DNA of 64,000 bases from Nautilus pompilius (taxonomy: Eukaryota > Mollusca > Cephalopoda > Nautilida > Nautilidae), in contig JACATO010000305.1 of the NCBI GenBank assembly GCA_018389105.1, positions 62,001 to 126,000 of the forward strand, in the 5' to 3' direction. The notes under the pieces are model-generated. The model made no database searches. It was not told the DNA's origin and was given only the letters and a program-made list of their open reading frames with translations. Shown here in pieces: positions 24,711 through 58,311 of the stretch (position 1 is its first letter; every line of letters starts with the position of its first letter). The position numbers and the translations under genes are program-made.

Positions 24711-27616
24711 TCTAACTCATGGCCGACCGGTCGACGTCATCATCACCACCACCAACAACAACAATTAACACCAAAAGTGGATTTAAATATTTAAAAAAAT
24801 TATTATTATTATTATTATTTAAAAAATGTTATCTTTTAAAATTAAACAGAGCTTAATCGAGCGTTGTTTTGTAGAGATTTTATACATTCGCGATAGAAGG
24901 GGTCCCTTGGGTTTAGCTGAGCTAGGCGGATGAAGTGATACTTTCGTATTTTCTTCAAATAAATTAATTTATGGTTCTAATTGCTTTCCCCAAAAAAAGC
25001 AGGTAATTTTATATCGAATAGTTTTTGGTTGTTGTTTGTTTTGTTTTTTTTTCAGTTTACTGTCTGTGTGCCGGTCCATCGTGAGCGATTCCATCCAGCG
25101 AACTCTGATTTCTATTCCGTAAGTTGCGTAAATATAAATATTTTTTACCGATTTCCTTCTCTTAGTTTATCGTCGGTTCAGTCGGATCTCCTCTTTCCGC
25201 TGATGTGTGTGTGTGTGACGGCCGCCCCCGAAACCAGGTACCAAACTACGGTGTCAGTTACCGTCCCCCCCCCCCCCAGGTGGGGGGCGGGGCCTTAAAG
25301 AAGCGCGAGTTCTCACGCGCTCCCGTGTACCTTTAAATCTCGGTGTCGGCCGGGTCTCCCGGTCACCTTCAGGTTCGGCTCTCGGGACCGCTGTACGCAG
25401 ACATTTAATACCGTCTATTGTTGGGTGTATACAAGTATAACTCGAGTTAAGGAGCCGGCTCAGATGAGCCTACGATATCTCAAATCCGGGAAGATTATGG
25501 ATCGTGAAGCAGCCCCAGCTGGTGTGTCACGTGGCACTGATCCCTGCTTCTCAATAGCAACTTTCCAGATTTTTTTTGTTGCAAATAGTAAATAAAGCAA
25601 ACTATCCTTTTAATTTTACGTTAAATAATTTCCTTAGATTCTAAATATTAAAAGCTTCAGTACAACGTTTTTACAATGAGGGCAATACCCCCCCCCCACA
25701 CACCACATCAATAGTAATAATAATATTACTAAAGTTAAGATTAATTCAAAGAGAGATGAGTCCAGACTGGTGTGATTTGATTAAAGACAACCATTCCTTT
25801 GGTTACTTACATGCGTCATTACTGGGGTCTGGTAATCATAAATTGGCTAAAGGTTTGGCATAACTTAATATTGGGAAACAGTCTTTTTGTTAACAGAACA
25901 TACTTGAATGGGATAAAATGGCTGTTAAATAATTATAAATTTTTCTTCTTAATATTTTTCCTATACTTTCGTATAGGCCATCCTGTTTTCTAGTTATGAT
26001 GAATTAACGTAATTTGTGGTTTAATTGCTCGTAAAGGAAATCGAAAAATTACTATTTTCGTTTATCACTGACATAGTTCGGGTTTTATTTTCAAAATTCT
26101 CATTAAATTAATGGTATTTAAGTGTACTTGCCAGTCAGTGAAGCATTTCTAAATTTTTACTTTGATTATTATTATTGAAAATTCTATTCAGTAAAAAAAA
26201 GCTTTGGTGTATTTTTGGTTGTTTTTTTTAAAATTTGTTATAGATTAGTATTGACTGTTAATACCAGATTTATCCTATTTTTACTTTCATTGAAGTTAAT
26301 TGTTTTTGTGCTGAACTCTCTGATCAGTGTATAGTTGAGACAGACAGAAGCCATTGATGTTTACCATGCTAATCACATTTTGCATCTTGTTGGAATCTTT
26401 TGATTAGAAGCTGGCACCAGATATTTGCAGCCCTGTCATGATTTGTTTGAATTTGCTGATGGATGGCTGGGGGGGTGGTCAATTATTGATTTTTATAAAA
26501 GCAGAATATTATCCATTTTGTTTCTTGTTTCATGTTCATTCTGAGTTTGAGAGGAATTGAAACAAATTCTTTAAAAAAAAAACACATTTATACCTTGGAT
26601 TTATTAGTCAGTAAGTATTTTATTATTTTCTGTCTGCTAACATTCAAATGGGTTGGTACTTTGATTTGATAGTTATTATTTAAAAAATAGATTGGTTTAA
26701 CACTAGTTTAATTTTTTTTCATCTTGGGATAACAACTGGTGAGTTGGCTCTCAAAATGAGTAAATATACTGAAGCTGCCTGGGTGTGTGTTTAAGAGAGA
26801 TCTGACGAAGCAATTGCTCATGGAGAGTGGTTTTGAGCTTCAGTATAATAATTCTCATACACAATGCCTTTGACATTCCATGGATGGTGGAAAGCATCTG
26901 AGTAAGAGATGTGGGACTTAATTTAGGTATTTGGATCAGTCTGACATGTAATTTTGAGTATCCAAAGGTTTATCAAAGTTACTTTGTTCTCAACGTGTTG
27001 ACAGTAAATGCATATTGGAAAAAGTGCCTATAAGCCATAGCATTGACATGTCTCTATGTAATCTTCAGCACAGGTGATGTTTTTCTACCATCTTGATCCT
27101 AACTTGAAAATATTATGATAGAACATTGGTTTGGGATGCAGTGTCCAACAGTGAAGTTGAACCTCAACTCTATCATTAACCAGTCAGCCACAGAGGAATG
27201 TCTTTAGTGATGCAAATAGTCAAATGGAGCTCTGAGGAGGGAAGGCAAGCAACTTCCCACTACTTAGCAATTTCTTTGTCAGCTTGGTTTTATCATGTTG
27301 CAGCATAATGTTCCTTTCATCAGACTACTGGTATACTGATCAGTGCTGATGGTTTCTCCACCAGGTATGAAACCCACCAGTATGCAACCTTGAGCATCCA
27401 AGAAGACAGCTCCCAAAACTCTATCAACAGAACTCAGTCTTGGATTCCTTCCTCTTTGGAAAATTTGTTCATTAACATTCAAAGTTTAACTTTAGTCATG
27501 TTCTGGTTGATTGAACTTCTGCAACTATTTATGCTTCTTCAGATGGTTTTAAAATCCTTCCCCCATCAACTCCTTTTTTTTTCTTTTTTTTTAAACAGAT
27601 CACCTAGTGGCCAGAC
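24711..27616. other. Spacer between the two divergent VKOR genes
   Basis: The first part (24711-25400) is GC-richer, with G and C runs (for example 25265-25279), and probably holds the promoter of the minus-strand VKOR gene. The remainder is AT-rich. Just before the plus-strand VKOR start, a pyrimidine tract ends in AG at 27597-27598, so the start codon probably lies in an exon preceded by a 5' UTR intron, and that gene's promoter may lie well upstream. The spacer is therefore not necessarily a shared promoter. Confidence 0.4.
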
Positions 27617-29809
27617 ATGGAGCAGCCAGCCTACCTGTTTGCTTCTAATTTTGTTGACAGATTTCTCTGCTCTGTCTTTGGTATCATTGTGTCATTCTAT
27701 GCACTGCATGTTGAGGTGTCAAAAGAAAAAGATCCTAACTACCGAGCTGCTTGCGACCTTAGCAGAAATATGAGCTGCTCACGAGTTCTCACCTCAAAGT
27801 AAGATGGGAATTTGGTTTTTATCCTTGTTTTTTAAAATCTGTTTTAATCGGTATATACAAACAGCATGTTCTCAATTTAGTTACATGTTATTCCCATATT
27901 TTACACACCAACAAAAAGAACAAGTTGAATCTAAAAATTTTGGATAAAACTGGGTTCATTTCACGGCTAGCCATGGGATAGTTTGCACTTTGTGTTTACA
28001 GACTCCAGCATTTTTACTCATAGCTTTTCATTAAAACAAAAGTTCCACCATATCAAATTCTGGGTTAGATCTAGAATTCTGGCTGTCCATTCTTTTGGGA
28101 CTAACCTTTCAAGCCAGCGGTCGGTCAGTCAGCAGCCACTCATTGCACCGTCTTTAGCCACCTTTGAAACAAAAAATATCATGAGAATGGTGTTAAATTA
28201 TCCTTCAAATGACTCGAGAATTAAGTTTCTATCTCTGTTAGAACAAAAGTTATATTTTATAAAAAAGGGGAATGACCTTTTCATCACCGTATATAAGGTT
28301 GCAGAATTGTAATTGCTTCATTTTTAGTATTTTTCATGTATGCCTGTCTGTATTTTTTACTCCCGTTACATGTAAACCCATCTAGTGTATACTGGATATC
28401 ATTTATGGCAATGATGTTTCAACTGCGGTTCATTTGAACATCTCTATTATCTCTGTTATGTATCCCTCCCTCACTTTTCACTAATACATTGTACATTTGT
28501 CTACAGGTACGGCAGAGGGTTTGGAGTGGTAAGTCTGCTACTGGGAAAAGAACATTTCATGAATATCCGGAACTGCAACCTTGGCATTCTCTTTTATTCA
28601 TTGCAGATCATACTTAGTGAGTTAACTTATCCATATTTACTATGACAGACTGTAGTTTAGCTCTTCCTCTCTTTTTCTTGTTTGGACCTCATTCATTTAT
28701 ATCCAGAAATGTTGAGGAAGTAAATAACAAAATAATATTTAAAAATTGGGAAACTTGTTTTTTCTCCTGGAACATAGGAGGAATGGGCTAGTCTGTAGCT
28801 TGGGACAGATTCTCCCCACGTACATGATGTCATGCAGATTAGTCCATTGGCAGATTTTGTACTTGCTGTACTTAGATGATGATTATATACAGGATACCTG
28901 AAGAAAATTATTCCCTCTCTCGCTACCATGACGAGTTAGCATGTTACGCCAATCTGTGCCACTTCACTTATAAGCTGAACCTTCTCTCATGTGCACTGTA
29001 AATTTTGTTTTTATTAAATTTAATATTTTAACTGTATCATCCATACATGATCTTTGAGCTGCATTAAAAATAAGTGTATTAATTAACTGTCACAAATGAT
29101 GCAGCATATTATTGGAAAACTTTATATTCCATTTCATACTTTGTAGACGAGTAAAGTCTCTCAACTTTACAATTGCCAGAAACAAGTTTTTTTTTGTATG
29201 TTTAAATCTAGAGAGATCGTAGTTATATTAACAGTGACACTTGCACCAAAAAACGTTCCTTTTTTAAATAATTTTACTGTACTACAAATTTGTCTGAATT
29301 TATTTAAATAAAAAATATCAGTAATTATTAATATTACTATTATTATTCTAAAAATATGTAAAAAGAATTAAGTTTGACTGCCTTTAAATGAAAACTATTA
29401 CCAGTTTGTTTTTGTTTTTACTGAAATATCAACAGGTGCCTCATAGACATGAAATAGTTCTTAATGAATAGCAAATAATCATAAATTCTTATATTTTACA
29501 TAATGGAATAATTCCATTTTGTTTACTTTATCTGCTATTTATTGTTTGCCTCTGTTATTCACCCTTGTCTTCCATCAGATTACTGTATTTCTAATTTTAA
29601 TATTGATTGATTTTTTTGTTTCAGGTTTTCTTCCTGGTGACCTGCCCACACTTCTACTTTTTTATAGTTCTGTCGTTGCCAACCTAGGATCTGTTTACCT
29701 AGCATTCATCCTGTTTGTTGTCCTTAAGGATGTGTGCTTAGTTTGTATCACTACTTACATCATCAATGCTGGTCTTTTGTACATCAACTACACGGCCTAC
29801 AACATGTAG
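27617..29809 (+). CDS. Vitamin K epoxide reductase, VKORC1-type (copy b), three coding exons
   Basis: Second VKOR paralogue. Coding exons: 27617-27798, 28507-28616 (110 nt) and 29625-29809, all with GT-AG borders and phases 2, 1 as in copy a, giving 158 aa. Loop cysteines are at 46 and 54 and the redox motif is CLVC at 135-138, followed by ITTY (142), so the catalytic set is complete. YGRGFG opens exon 2. The Asn equivalent to human Asn80 is present, but the surrounding segment (HFMNIRNCN) diverges from copy a, with an extra Cys. The protein ends TAYNM, with no dilysine signal. The start at 27617 is the first ATG after a candidate 3' splice site at 27598. It may differ in location or partner from copy a, but that is inference. 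Confidence 0.93.
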
Positions 29810-30727
29810 GGGTTGCCGCCCGTTACAAATGGCTGACCAAGTGTATCGCTTGGAAGCATTCTTGATTGGTGGGAGTTTCTTCCTCAGATCTGTTAAGCAA
29901 TAACGTTTACACAAGGTTGAAGAAATTGGATGACAATCAGCCATCACCATCAGAAATTGATGTAGGTATCTTTAATGTTTATTTGCGCGGTCATGTATGT
30001 ACGTTGTTTATCAGTGGGTTTCAAGTCGGGCTAGATTATGGGAATTCTGATCGCTTCGGTTTTTACGTGTGTTTGTGATGTGAACCTTCGCTGTAGCCAG
30101 AGCGGAATGCATCCATCAAAATAGGTACATCAGCATAGAATACAAAGCTTTTTTTTTCCTTTTTCTGTAGCTTAATTAACTTTTAGGTGTGAAAATAATC
30201 TTTTATTGATGCTTAAGAGTTCTTTTTTTTCTCTCTCTGTAAGTTCCACAAAGTTAACTCCTTTCACGATCCAAAGTTATAGGGGCTGGAAGTTGGGCCG
30301 CTGCCTCTGTTGATAAACGTTTTCTACACAAGGCCTGGAAATGGACCGACCTTCGGCTCCTAGCACTTTTGTCGATTGACCACCAGATTTCGTTTTTTGA
30401 AGGTTCACATATAACAATACACTAATTTCCACTTTCTCAATTAAAAAATTCAAACTTGATATTTCTGGGGGGGGGATTTGAATTTTCCTCTCTAAATTGG
30501 TGGAAACATTTAAAAAAAAAAAAACCATTTCAGACAAATTACATATATTTTTTAAAAAACCGACAGCTATATATTTATAAAGTATGGAAAGCTGAAGTTT
30601 TTTCAACCGATATTTAAAGATGATCCTTCATGTTTTACCAATGAGAACATTTTTTTTATTTTAGGGGCACTGTCAATTTCAGCGTGTTTTAGTGTATGAA
30701 AACTTAGTGATGTATAGAAGTTCAGAA

Positions 30728-30735
30728 AATAAAAA
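30728..30735 (+). terminator. Candidate polyadenylation signal of VKOR copy b
   Basis: AATAAA within aaaataaaaac, about 0.9 kb after the stop codon and followed by an A-rich stretch. It is a plausible 3' end; an internal A-rich repeat is the alternative. Confidence 0.35.
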
Positions 30736-30848
30736 CAAAAAAAAAGAAAAACCTTAAGCCGGTTTGTGTTCCTACTTGTGTCAACCGTCTATTATATAAC
30801 ATTTTGCATTTTATTGAAAGAAAAACAAACTGAACATGCATCCGTTAA

Positions 30849-31087
30849 TCCTCTGTCTACCACCTCAGGTTCATTTGCACCCACTACCCTTCAAATCTAT
30901 TACTCAGTACAGGTTGGACCGTAGAGGTATGGCACAGTACGTTCCTCGTTAATGTAATCTGTATCGCTCCAACTCCAGGTGTTTTGCATTATGAATGTGT
31001 TGACTAAATATACAGCTAGTTCGACAAGTCACCTAGAAGCACCTTTATCTAAATAAGGTAAAAACTGATGTGGTGGTATACGGAGGG
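30849..31087. mobile_element. piggyBac-type MITE, copy 1
   Basis: A 239-bp non-coding element bordered by TTAA on both sides (30845-30848 and 31088-31091). The right end reads GGAGGG then TTAA, which is CCCTCC inverted; the left end begins TCCTCTG, one change from CCCTCTG. Internal sequence matches the element at 44437-44654 along its length (for example accttcaaatct-like and ttcctngttaat-like blocks). TTAA target sites and ends beginning CCC are the hallmark of piggyBac transposition. No transposase is encoded. Confidence 0.75.
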
Positions 31088-33522
31088 TTAAGCAAACAGT
31101 TCAGATCCTCAATCAAATGTCCACTCAGCAAAGAAAATGCTCCCACAATGCACTGCTTTCAAATCTCAACCTGTGCAGTCATGGAAAAACTGTGAAGTTG
31201 ATCCGAAATTACACAATGGTAGTAAACGTTTTAGTCATAAAGGGAAAGATGTTTTTATTTTGTTTCTTCTGGAATAAATGCACAGCATGTTAGTGTGGGT
31301 CAGACAGGAAGGAGCAAGCAAGATGTTTCCAAATTTGGCAAAGGCTAAACAAAACGTGTGCATCACGAAGAAGAAATTGGCCTGGAATCCGATTTAATGC
31401 AATACCATGTCTGCTGTAACAAATACCTGAATCTGTTGAGATTGTTTATGGTCAGGGAGTGTGGGGACATCCTTATGAAGCACAAACAGTTACCAACATG
31501 GGACAGTGGTGCAGTCAAATTCACAAAACCAGGATAAAAAAATGGGGGTAATGTGTCTCGACACTGCATTAAACTAACATCTGGAAATGTGCAGTACATG
31601 CTGAGACTTTTCATCTACACACACACAGCTAGGAAATTACTGATTACCACTAGGGTTACACAACACCACCTCCCCCATCCAAGTTCTTGCATTGGAATCC
31701 AGGTTTGCTTTAGGAGTTTTTTTTTTAAAAATCTAAATAGCGGAGGTGACTGCTTGAGTGCGAATAATATGGCAGACTTTAAACAAAGATTAACTATGCC
31801 AGCAGTAGCGAATGACTTCTTACTGCTATGCTGAACCACAGAGGTGGTGCGACAACTGGCCATCATCGAGCATCCTGACACTGGAGCAAAGAAACAAGAA
31901 TTGTCGGCATTTGTGTAACTCGTTCTAGAATGCAATTTTGGTACCAACACAGAAGAGATCTGGATAAAAGCTTTTCAGCTGATGGTTGTACCTGGAGATT
32001 CAATTTTGTTTTTATCTTTAAAACATCACATTGCATCTATAAATCCACAGCCAGCACATCCCATCGAGTTGTTGTTGTTTTTTTCCACAGAGAAACTGTG
32101 CAAATTTTTTTCTAATGTGGTGAATGTCATGGACGCATATTTCCTGGCTTGGTGACTGCACAGATGCGGGATAATTGCAGCTGTTACTGGACTCCTCTCC
32201 AGGCTGCACCAGAGTCATTGCATGGACTGAGAGAATGCCAGTTTCTCAGCTGGCAGCCCCTACATCAGTAAAACAGGTGATATTTAATAAAAGGGTTCAG
32301 AGAACCTTCTCAAAGTTAAAGTACGGTGCCCTCCAAGACAGGTTGTATCCTTGTAGATTAAACACACACACATACAACGACACTCCAGCACAATCATATC
32401 CCACTCAAATTATCAGTGGCTCTGTGAATTTTACAAAAAACAAAAACATCAAGTTTATCTATTATTCCTCATTTATTCATAATTACCACAGTTAAAATTT
32501 ATAGCTGTCACAGGAAGAAAAAAAAAGCCTGTTTCTTAGTTTCACAGAGCAGGCTGCAGATGACTAGGAGTTTTTTGGCAACTTGATAACAAATATTTAA
32601 GTGAACTAACACACAATACCATTATTAATTACAATAAAACAAAAAACTGCTAACATAAATACCAGGTAAATTGTTAAGTGTCTGTGGGTTTAAAAACCCA
32701 TCATACCTGAAGCATGTATGTATCAAACGTTTTTATTTTCACCTGTGTACTTACTGCAAGAAATGCATTACAGGTTTTATCTGTTCATCACCAAAAGACC
32801 ACCACCATTTATTTCGTAAATATGTTAGGTGTTGAGTAATATTTAATGTACCTGAAAATAAAGCCCTATTTAAAAACATCACACATCATCAGAAATAAGA
32901 GGGAAGACTTCTTGGACCAAAGGCAACAGAGATGGCACACAATCCATTGGTGCCTGGCTGTTCCGGTGTATCAGGCAGGATACGGAAGGTACAAGAATGG
33001 TTGGGGTATTTCTCCATCGCCATATTAGTAGTAAAAGCACTAATATATCTAATATGGTCGACATAACTTTCCATTCTTACCAAGATACAGCAATCATGTG
33101 AAAAGCAAAAGAAAATCCAAAGAGTAAGATAGATTAGGATCAGAATGTCCTACAAATTAATATGATACCAGAGACTAATAAGAGGGAAAGGTGCTTGGTA
33201 GAAATAGTAAGGTTTATTATTTTAAAAAAAAATTCAATAAATAAATATACATACAATGGTTAGACAAGACTGATAAAGCTTGAATTATCAGACAATGGGT
33301 TTTGAGATCATCTGTAGCATAAGGCACAATAGAATTTTCAGCAACATTAGAAAAATGAATGTTTCCAATTGTCAGAGATTAGCACAATGGTCAAAAGTGT
33401 CAGATTAAATGAGGGTTTATTACCTGCCATCAGAACAGTCTGAGGTTTCACTGTAAAGAAAAGACTCGTGCCATTCAAGGGTCCATAGGGTTAGAAAGGC
33501 TTATAGAAAAACAGAAATTTTT

Positions 33523-33523
<1 letters not shown>

Positions 33524-33564
<41 letters not shown>

Positions 33565-33582
33565 GTGAGAGAGAGAGAGAGA
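33524..33582. repeat. (TG)n then (GA)n microsatellite
   Basis: About 18 TG dinucleotides followed after a short interruption by seven GA dinucleotides. Simple repeat. Confidence 0.9.
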
Positions 33583-34776
33583 GATGGTGCTTTTAGAACA
33601 TTAAAACTGTTCAGTAAAAGTTTCATTAATCATTATTGTGAATCGAGGCATTTTTATTTCTTTACCTAGATCTGTTTAAAATCTTCCAAGGGAAAATGTG
33701 ACTATCATCTTAGTTACCCTGAGTTCATCAGGTTGCGTGGATCTTTGAAAACCTAAATAGCTGACTACTGCAGCCCAGTTTGGAATGAACAGCTATATTT
33801 GAAAACAACAGATTATATTGTAAAGACACTAAACTAGCAGGGCAGGGCAGTACCAATAAACTAGTAAGTGACATTATGGTTCATTCTTATTACTATTCCA
33901 AATAATAAATTTAGTAGTTCAGTTTGTGTACAAATTTAATACAACTGCTAACCCAAAGATGTTCACATCTGACAATCCACAGAAGTAGGACAGATGCCTA
34001 TATAAACAACGGTGTTCAGAAACATAGAAGTGACATAATATTCGTTTACTGTTAGAGTACAGCTTTCTTTCTAACCAATTACAAATAACTACACTGTGGC
34101 TTCCTATATTAAAAAACTGTTTCATACATCTGTTTATTTTCAATAGAACCCTTTTATTCTATGTAATGACCCTTCTATTTGTCAATATTTTTCTCCTTTT
34201 TTTGGTGGTGGTGCATGTGAGACTCCTTTTAAAGTGGGGGTGGATTACCAGATCTGCTTGTGGTTTGAGGGTGGGGCATGAGCCCCAAGTGGTGCCTGAA
34301 GCCAGTATTATGATCCCTGATTTGCTCCCCCAGCTTGGGAGTCTGTAACACAAGCCCCTGGGCAATCATGCCCAGGGTGACCCGTGAATTGGCAATGCTG
34401 GTCCATTGAAACCCTAGCCTCTAAAGCAAAAGGGCAGAGTAAACACAGGCCAGAGTATACTATACTTTGATCTTAGCTGAAAACAGCAACGCAAACAACC
34501 CGCTGTTGTTTTCCTTCAGCAGAGTGCAGACCAACATTGTGGGCAATCGATTACAAAGAGAAATTTACCTATAAAGATTTTAACCTGGAATAATTAAGTA
34601 AAAAAATAGTGAAATGTAAATGTATGATTAGTTTTCATTTTATAATTTTCCTATATATATAACAAACCTTTTACATCACAAGATGAACAAATTTTCTCTC
34701 TGCATGTTCTCACAACAAAATCGAATATTTTAAAGACTTTCTCTCGCTCTGCAGTACCTGGTGAACCACTGGAAGA

Positions 34777-55874
<21,098 letters not shown>

Positions 55875-55890
55875 CTAGGCTTTTATCGCT
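55875..55890 (-). promoter_or_regulatory. 3' splice site of the MAPK7 5' UTR intron
   Basis: Directly upstream of the start codon the minus strand reads a T-rich tract, then cag, then 14 untranslated bases and ATG. It implies a non-coding first exon further right, probably in the GC-rich island near 56.3-57.4 kb. Confidence 0.6.
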
Positions 55891-56585
55891 GAAAATAAAT
55901 TAGTTAAATAAAGAAATTTCCCTAAACATAATGAAAATATTGGGGGAAAAAAAAAGAAAAGTTTGAACTCCAACAAAAGGGAGGAGATTAACAAAATTAC
56001 TAGTGATTAAGATGCTGAGAAACTGATAAAATTAACTCTCAACATCAAAATGTTCCAAATATTCTAAATCTATAAAATTAAGAATAAGATAGGGTAGCCT
56101 TAAAGTTTGAGAAATAGCAACATAAAAATACAAAGGTTTTATAACGAAAACCTTTCTCAAGATTCAGAAAAATAGTTTTCCAAGGCTAAGAATGATGGAA
56201 TCATATTGTTTCTAGTTTGATTTATATACACAGAAGATGAAGTATCTTCATAAACCGTTAACCCTGTCGTTTACCCCTTAATATTATAAAAAACCGAAGA
56301 TTGATGGGTGGCACCTCGAGCCTCCTCCACTTAATGACAGGTGGCGATTAAGCTGCTGCTGCACAATGGAGAGTCCGGACAGGTGCGCCCTCGTTTTTTC
56401 CCCTTGGTACAAACCTAATTTTGTTGTAAACCCGAGTAAAAGTTGCGCTTGGAAGCTTAAAGGATGGGGATTAGAAGTCGGTATTCTCAGACAAGAGACC
56501 CCCGCCCGGCCGTTCAGGTTAGTAGTAATAGTGCTGGGGGGGGCCCCTTAGGGAACCAGCTGCTATTCCCGTTAGTGGGTCCATG

Positions 56586-56605
56586 TGGGCGGGGCGGGGC
56601 GGGGC
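56586..56605 (-). promoter_or_regulatory. Triple GC box, candidate Sp1/KLF sites for MAPK7
   Basis: Three overlapping GGGCGG units occur in 20 bases. Placed about 0.7 kb upstream of the MAPK7 start codon, within the GC-rich island. Function is inferred from motif and position only. Confidence 0.35.
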
Positions 56606-57640
56606 TGAAGGGGAAAGGTGGAGACAAGACTCTCGCCACCTGGCAAGCAAATGACCGACTAACTGTACACTCACCTACCTGTTGGGGGTGAAGAAGGGAG
56701 GAGGGAGGCAGAGATTAATAATCGGAGCATGAGAGACGGCCAGGTATTTATTTATCTGACGGCTTTCTAAAAATAGAACAGGTGGTGCTTCACCCGAGCC
56801 GCGCCATCAGTTCCTCAGACGAACGAGAACAACAATTCCCTCCAACTTCGTCTCCATCCGTCCGTCGGCGCAGACAATAAGGGAATTCTGATAAAAGTAA
56901 ATAAAAAAAAAGGGGGGCGCGTTTATGGTATTGAAATAATATAAAACAAACCGATTTTCCTTTACTTTGAGATGTCAATCAGTCGATCGGGCTTCTCTAG
57001 ACAGAAGGATAAAAGCCGTGAGACACGGACCCAGCAGCAGCAGCAGCAGGTGATGCCGGGGATCGGAGCATCGCCGGTTCCTCGTCTGGACTGTACACAA
57101 CAGCGTCAAGATGGCTGAGAGAGAGAGAGAGAGAGGGGGGGAGGGGAAGGGCGGCTATGGCTAGGAAGACCGTTCTTGGGGTGACGGAGGCCAGCTAAGC
57201 CGATAGACAGCTAGGGGCTGGGGCTGGGGCTGGGGGCACCAGTTGCCCCCCCCCTCCTCTCCAAACCGGCCCGGACAGCACAGCCGCAAGCACCTCGGAC
57301 CGGATCTGGAAGTGCGATGGATTCAAATAACTGGATCCGAGTAAACGAGATCAGGCCGAATCTTCGCCGACACCCAGTTCGCTAGAGAGGCGGTCGTCGT
57401 CGTCGTGTCTACACCTTATAGATACAAAAACGTTTGCATTACGCTCCAGTTGTCGTCGTGTTCTATGCCGGGTGAAGCGGTATTTTACTGTGGCGATACT
57501 ACACAGACAGGCAGGTACGCACTGGATCCGCGGACACCGGTTCTGTACAAAGGGAGATAAGCGGTACTACACCCAGCTCATTTCCTCCTCTAAACAGCCA
57601 GCCACGCAATCCCTCGATAAGCCCCTAACATATAAATACA

Positions 57641-57733
57641 TATATATATAAAACAATACAAAAACCACAACAATTACATAGGTTATTATATATATAAAAC
57701 AATACAAAAACCACAACAATTACATAGGTTATT
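57641..57733. repeat. 46-bp tandem duplication (two copies)
   Basis: A block running from TATATATA through AAACAATAC to ACATAGGTTAT occurs twice in direct succession with a 46-bp period and no mismatch seen. Lies in the 3' flank of DPH4. Confidence 0.9.
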
Positions 57734-57768
57734 TAAATCATCAAGGACGCAGAGACGAGTAGCAGTCG

Positions 57769-57774
57769 TTTATT
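57769..57774 (-). terminator. Candidate polyadenylation signal of DPH4
   Basis: AATAAA on the minus strand (TTTATT here), about 90 bases after the DPH4 stop codon; its position suits a short 3' UTR. Confidence 0.5.
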
Positions 57775-57861
57775 TGTAAACTATATTTCTCGATAACGAT
57801 GCACACGAACAGGGAACAGATGAGGGAGGGAGGGAGTCCGACCCGACCCGACCCTCACGGG

Positions 57862-58311
57862 TCACTGCTGCTCCGGCCATCCACCAGTAGTAGTAGTTCT
57901 ATACAGTACCCGAATGGCGAGTGAGCAGGTGTCGCAGCACACAGCGTCCACCCTCGAGTCAGCGTCGGGCGACGACAGCAGGTAGCGCCCGCCGCACCTG
58001 CACGGGTGCGCGTGGTTCCCCGACTCCTGGTCCAACGCGAAGCCGCCCTCGAAGTCCACCTCCTCCTGCACGGGCCACTCCTGGACCATCCGCCCCTCCC
58101 GCCGCCGCAGGTCGAACCGCTCCCTCAGCCCGGCACTGCCCAGCGTTTTCCACGCCCGGTCGATCCGGACAAACGCTTCCCTGGCCTCCTCGTCTCCCCT
58201 CCCGGCCTTGTCGGGGTGGTGCGCCCGCACCAACCTCTGGTAGGCTCTTTTCAGCTGGTCGTAGGAAGCAGTCTCCTCGCAGCCCAGCACCTCGTACGGA
58301 TTCTCCTCCAT
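57862..58311 (-). CDS. DNAJC24: DPH4 / DNAJC24, J-domain CSL zinc-finger protein (diphthamide synthesis)
   Basis: Cytosolic J-protein that supplies electrons or iron handling for the Dph1-Dph2 step of diphthamide formation on elongation factor 2. From the ATG at 58311 the protein is 149 aa, the same length as human DNAJC24. The J domain starts NPYEVLG, with HPD at 32-34. The C-terminal zinc domain has CRC at 104-106 and CCDTCSL from 125, i.e. the CxC and CxxC pairs of a DPH-type zinc finger. The frame stays open upstream to an ATG at 58494 (61 extra residues), but that part lacks family similarity, so the inner ATG (with G at +4) is preferred. The gene is intronless and very GC-rich compared with its neighbours, which may reflect a retrocopy or an isolated CpG-rich gene. 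All key residues are intact. Confidence 0.92.
   Translation of the reverse strand: MEENPYEVLGCEETASYDQLKRAYQRLVRAHHPDKAGRGDEEAREAFVRIDRAWKTLGSAGLRERFDLRRREGRMVQEWPVQEEVDFEGGFALDQESGNHAHPCRCGGRYLLSSPDADSRVDAVCCDTCSLAIRVLYRTTTTGGWPEQQ

Larger units (their letters stand above)
29810..34776. other. Intergenic DNA between VKOR copy b and MAPK7
   Basis: Holds the VKOR copy b 3' UTR, a piggyBac-type MITE (30849-31087), a (TG)n/(GA)n microsatellite (33524-33582) and, at 34190-34400, a GC-richer segment that may be an unidentified repeat. The last few hundred bases should include the MAPK7 3' UTR on the minus strand. Frames at 31363-32495 on both strands were not recognised. Confidence 0.4.
55891..57861. 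other. MAPK7 upstream region with GC-rich island, and DPH4 3' UTR
   Basis: 55891-56270 is AT-rich intron. 56280-57600 is markedly GC-richer, with a triple GC box at 56586-56605, CAG repeats at 57033-57050, a GA run near 57117 and a repeated GGGGCT at about 57210-57233. This is the likely MAPK7 promoter and first exon. The rest is the DPH4 3' flank. Confidence 0.45.

Noticed and set aside
24711..27616. Shared bidirectional promoter for the two VKOR genes
   Set aside because: The 2.9-kb gap and the likely 5' UTR intron of copy b argue against a compact bidirectional promoter.
27390..27773. 127-codon plus-strand frame overlapping VKOR copy b exon 1
   Set aside because: It is in a different frame from the VKOR exon and crosses the pyrimidine tract and probable 3' splice site.
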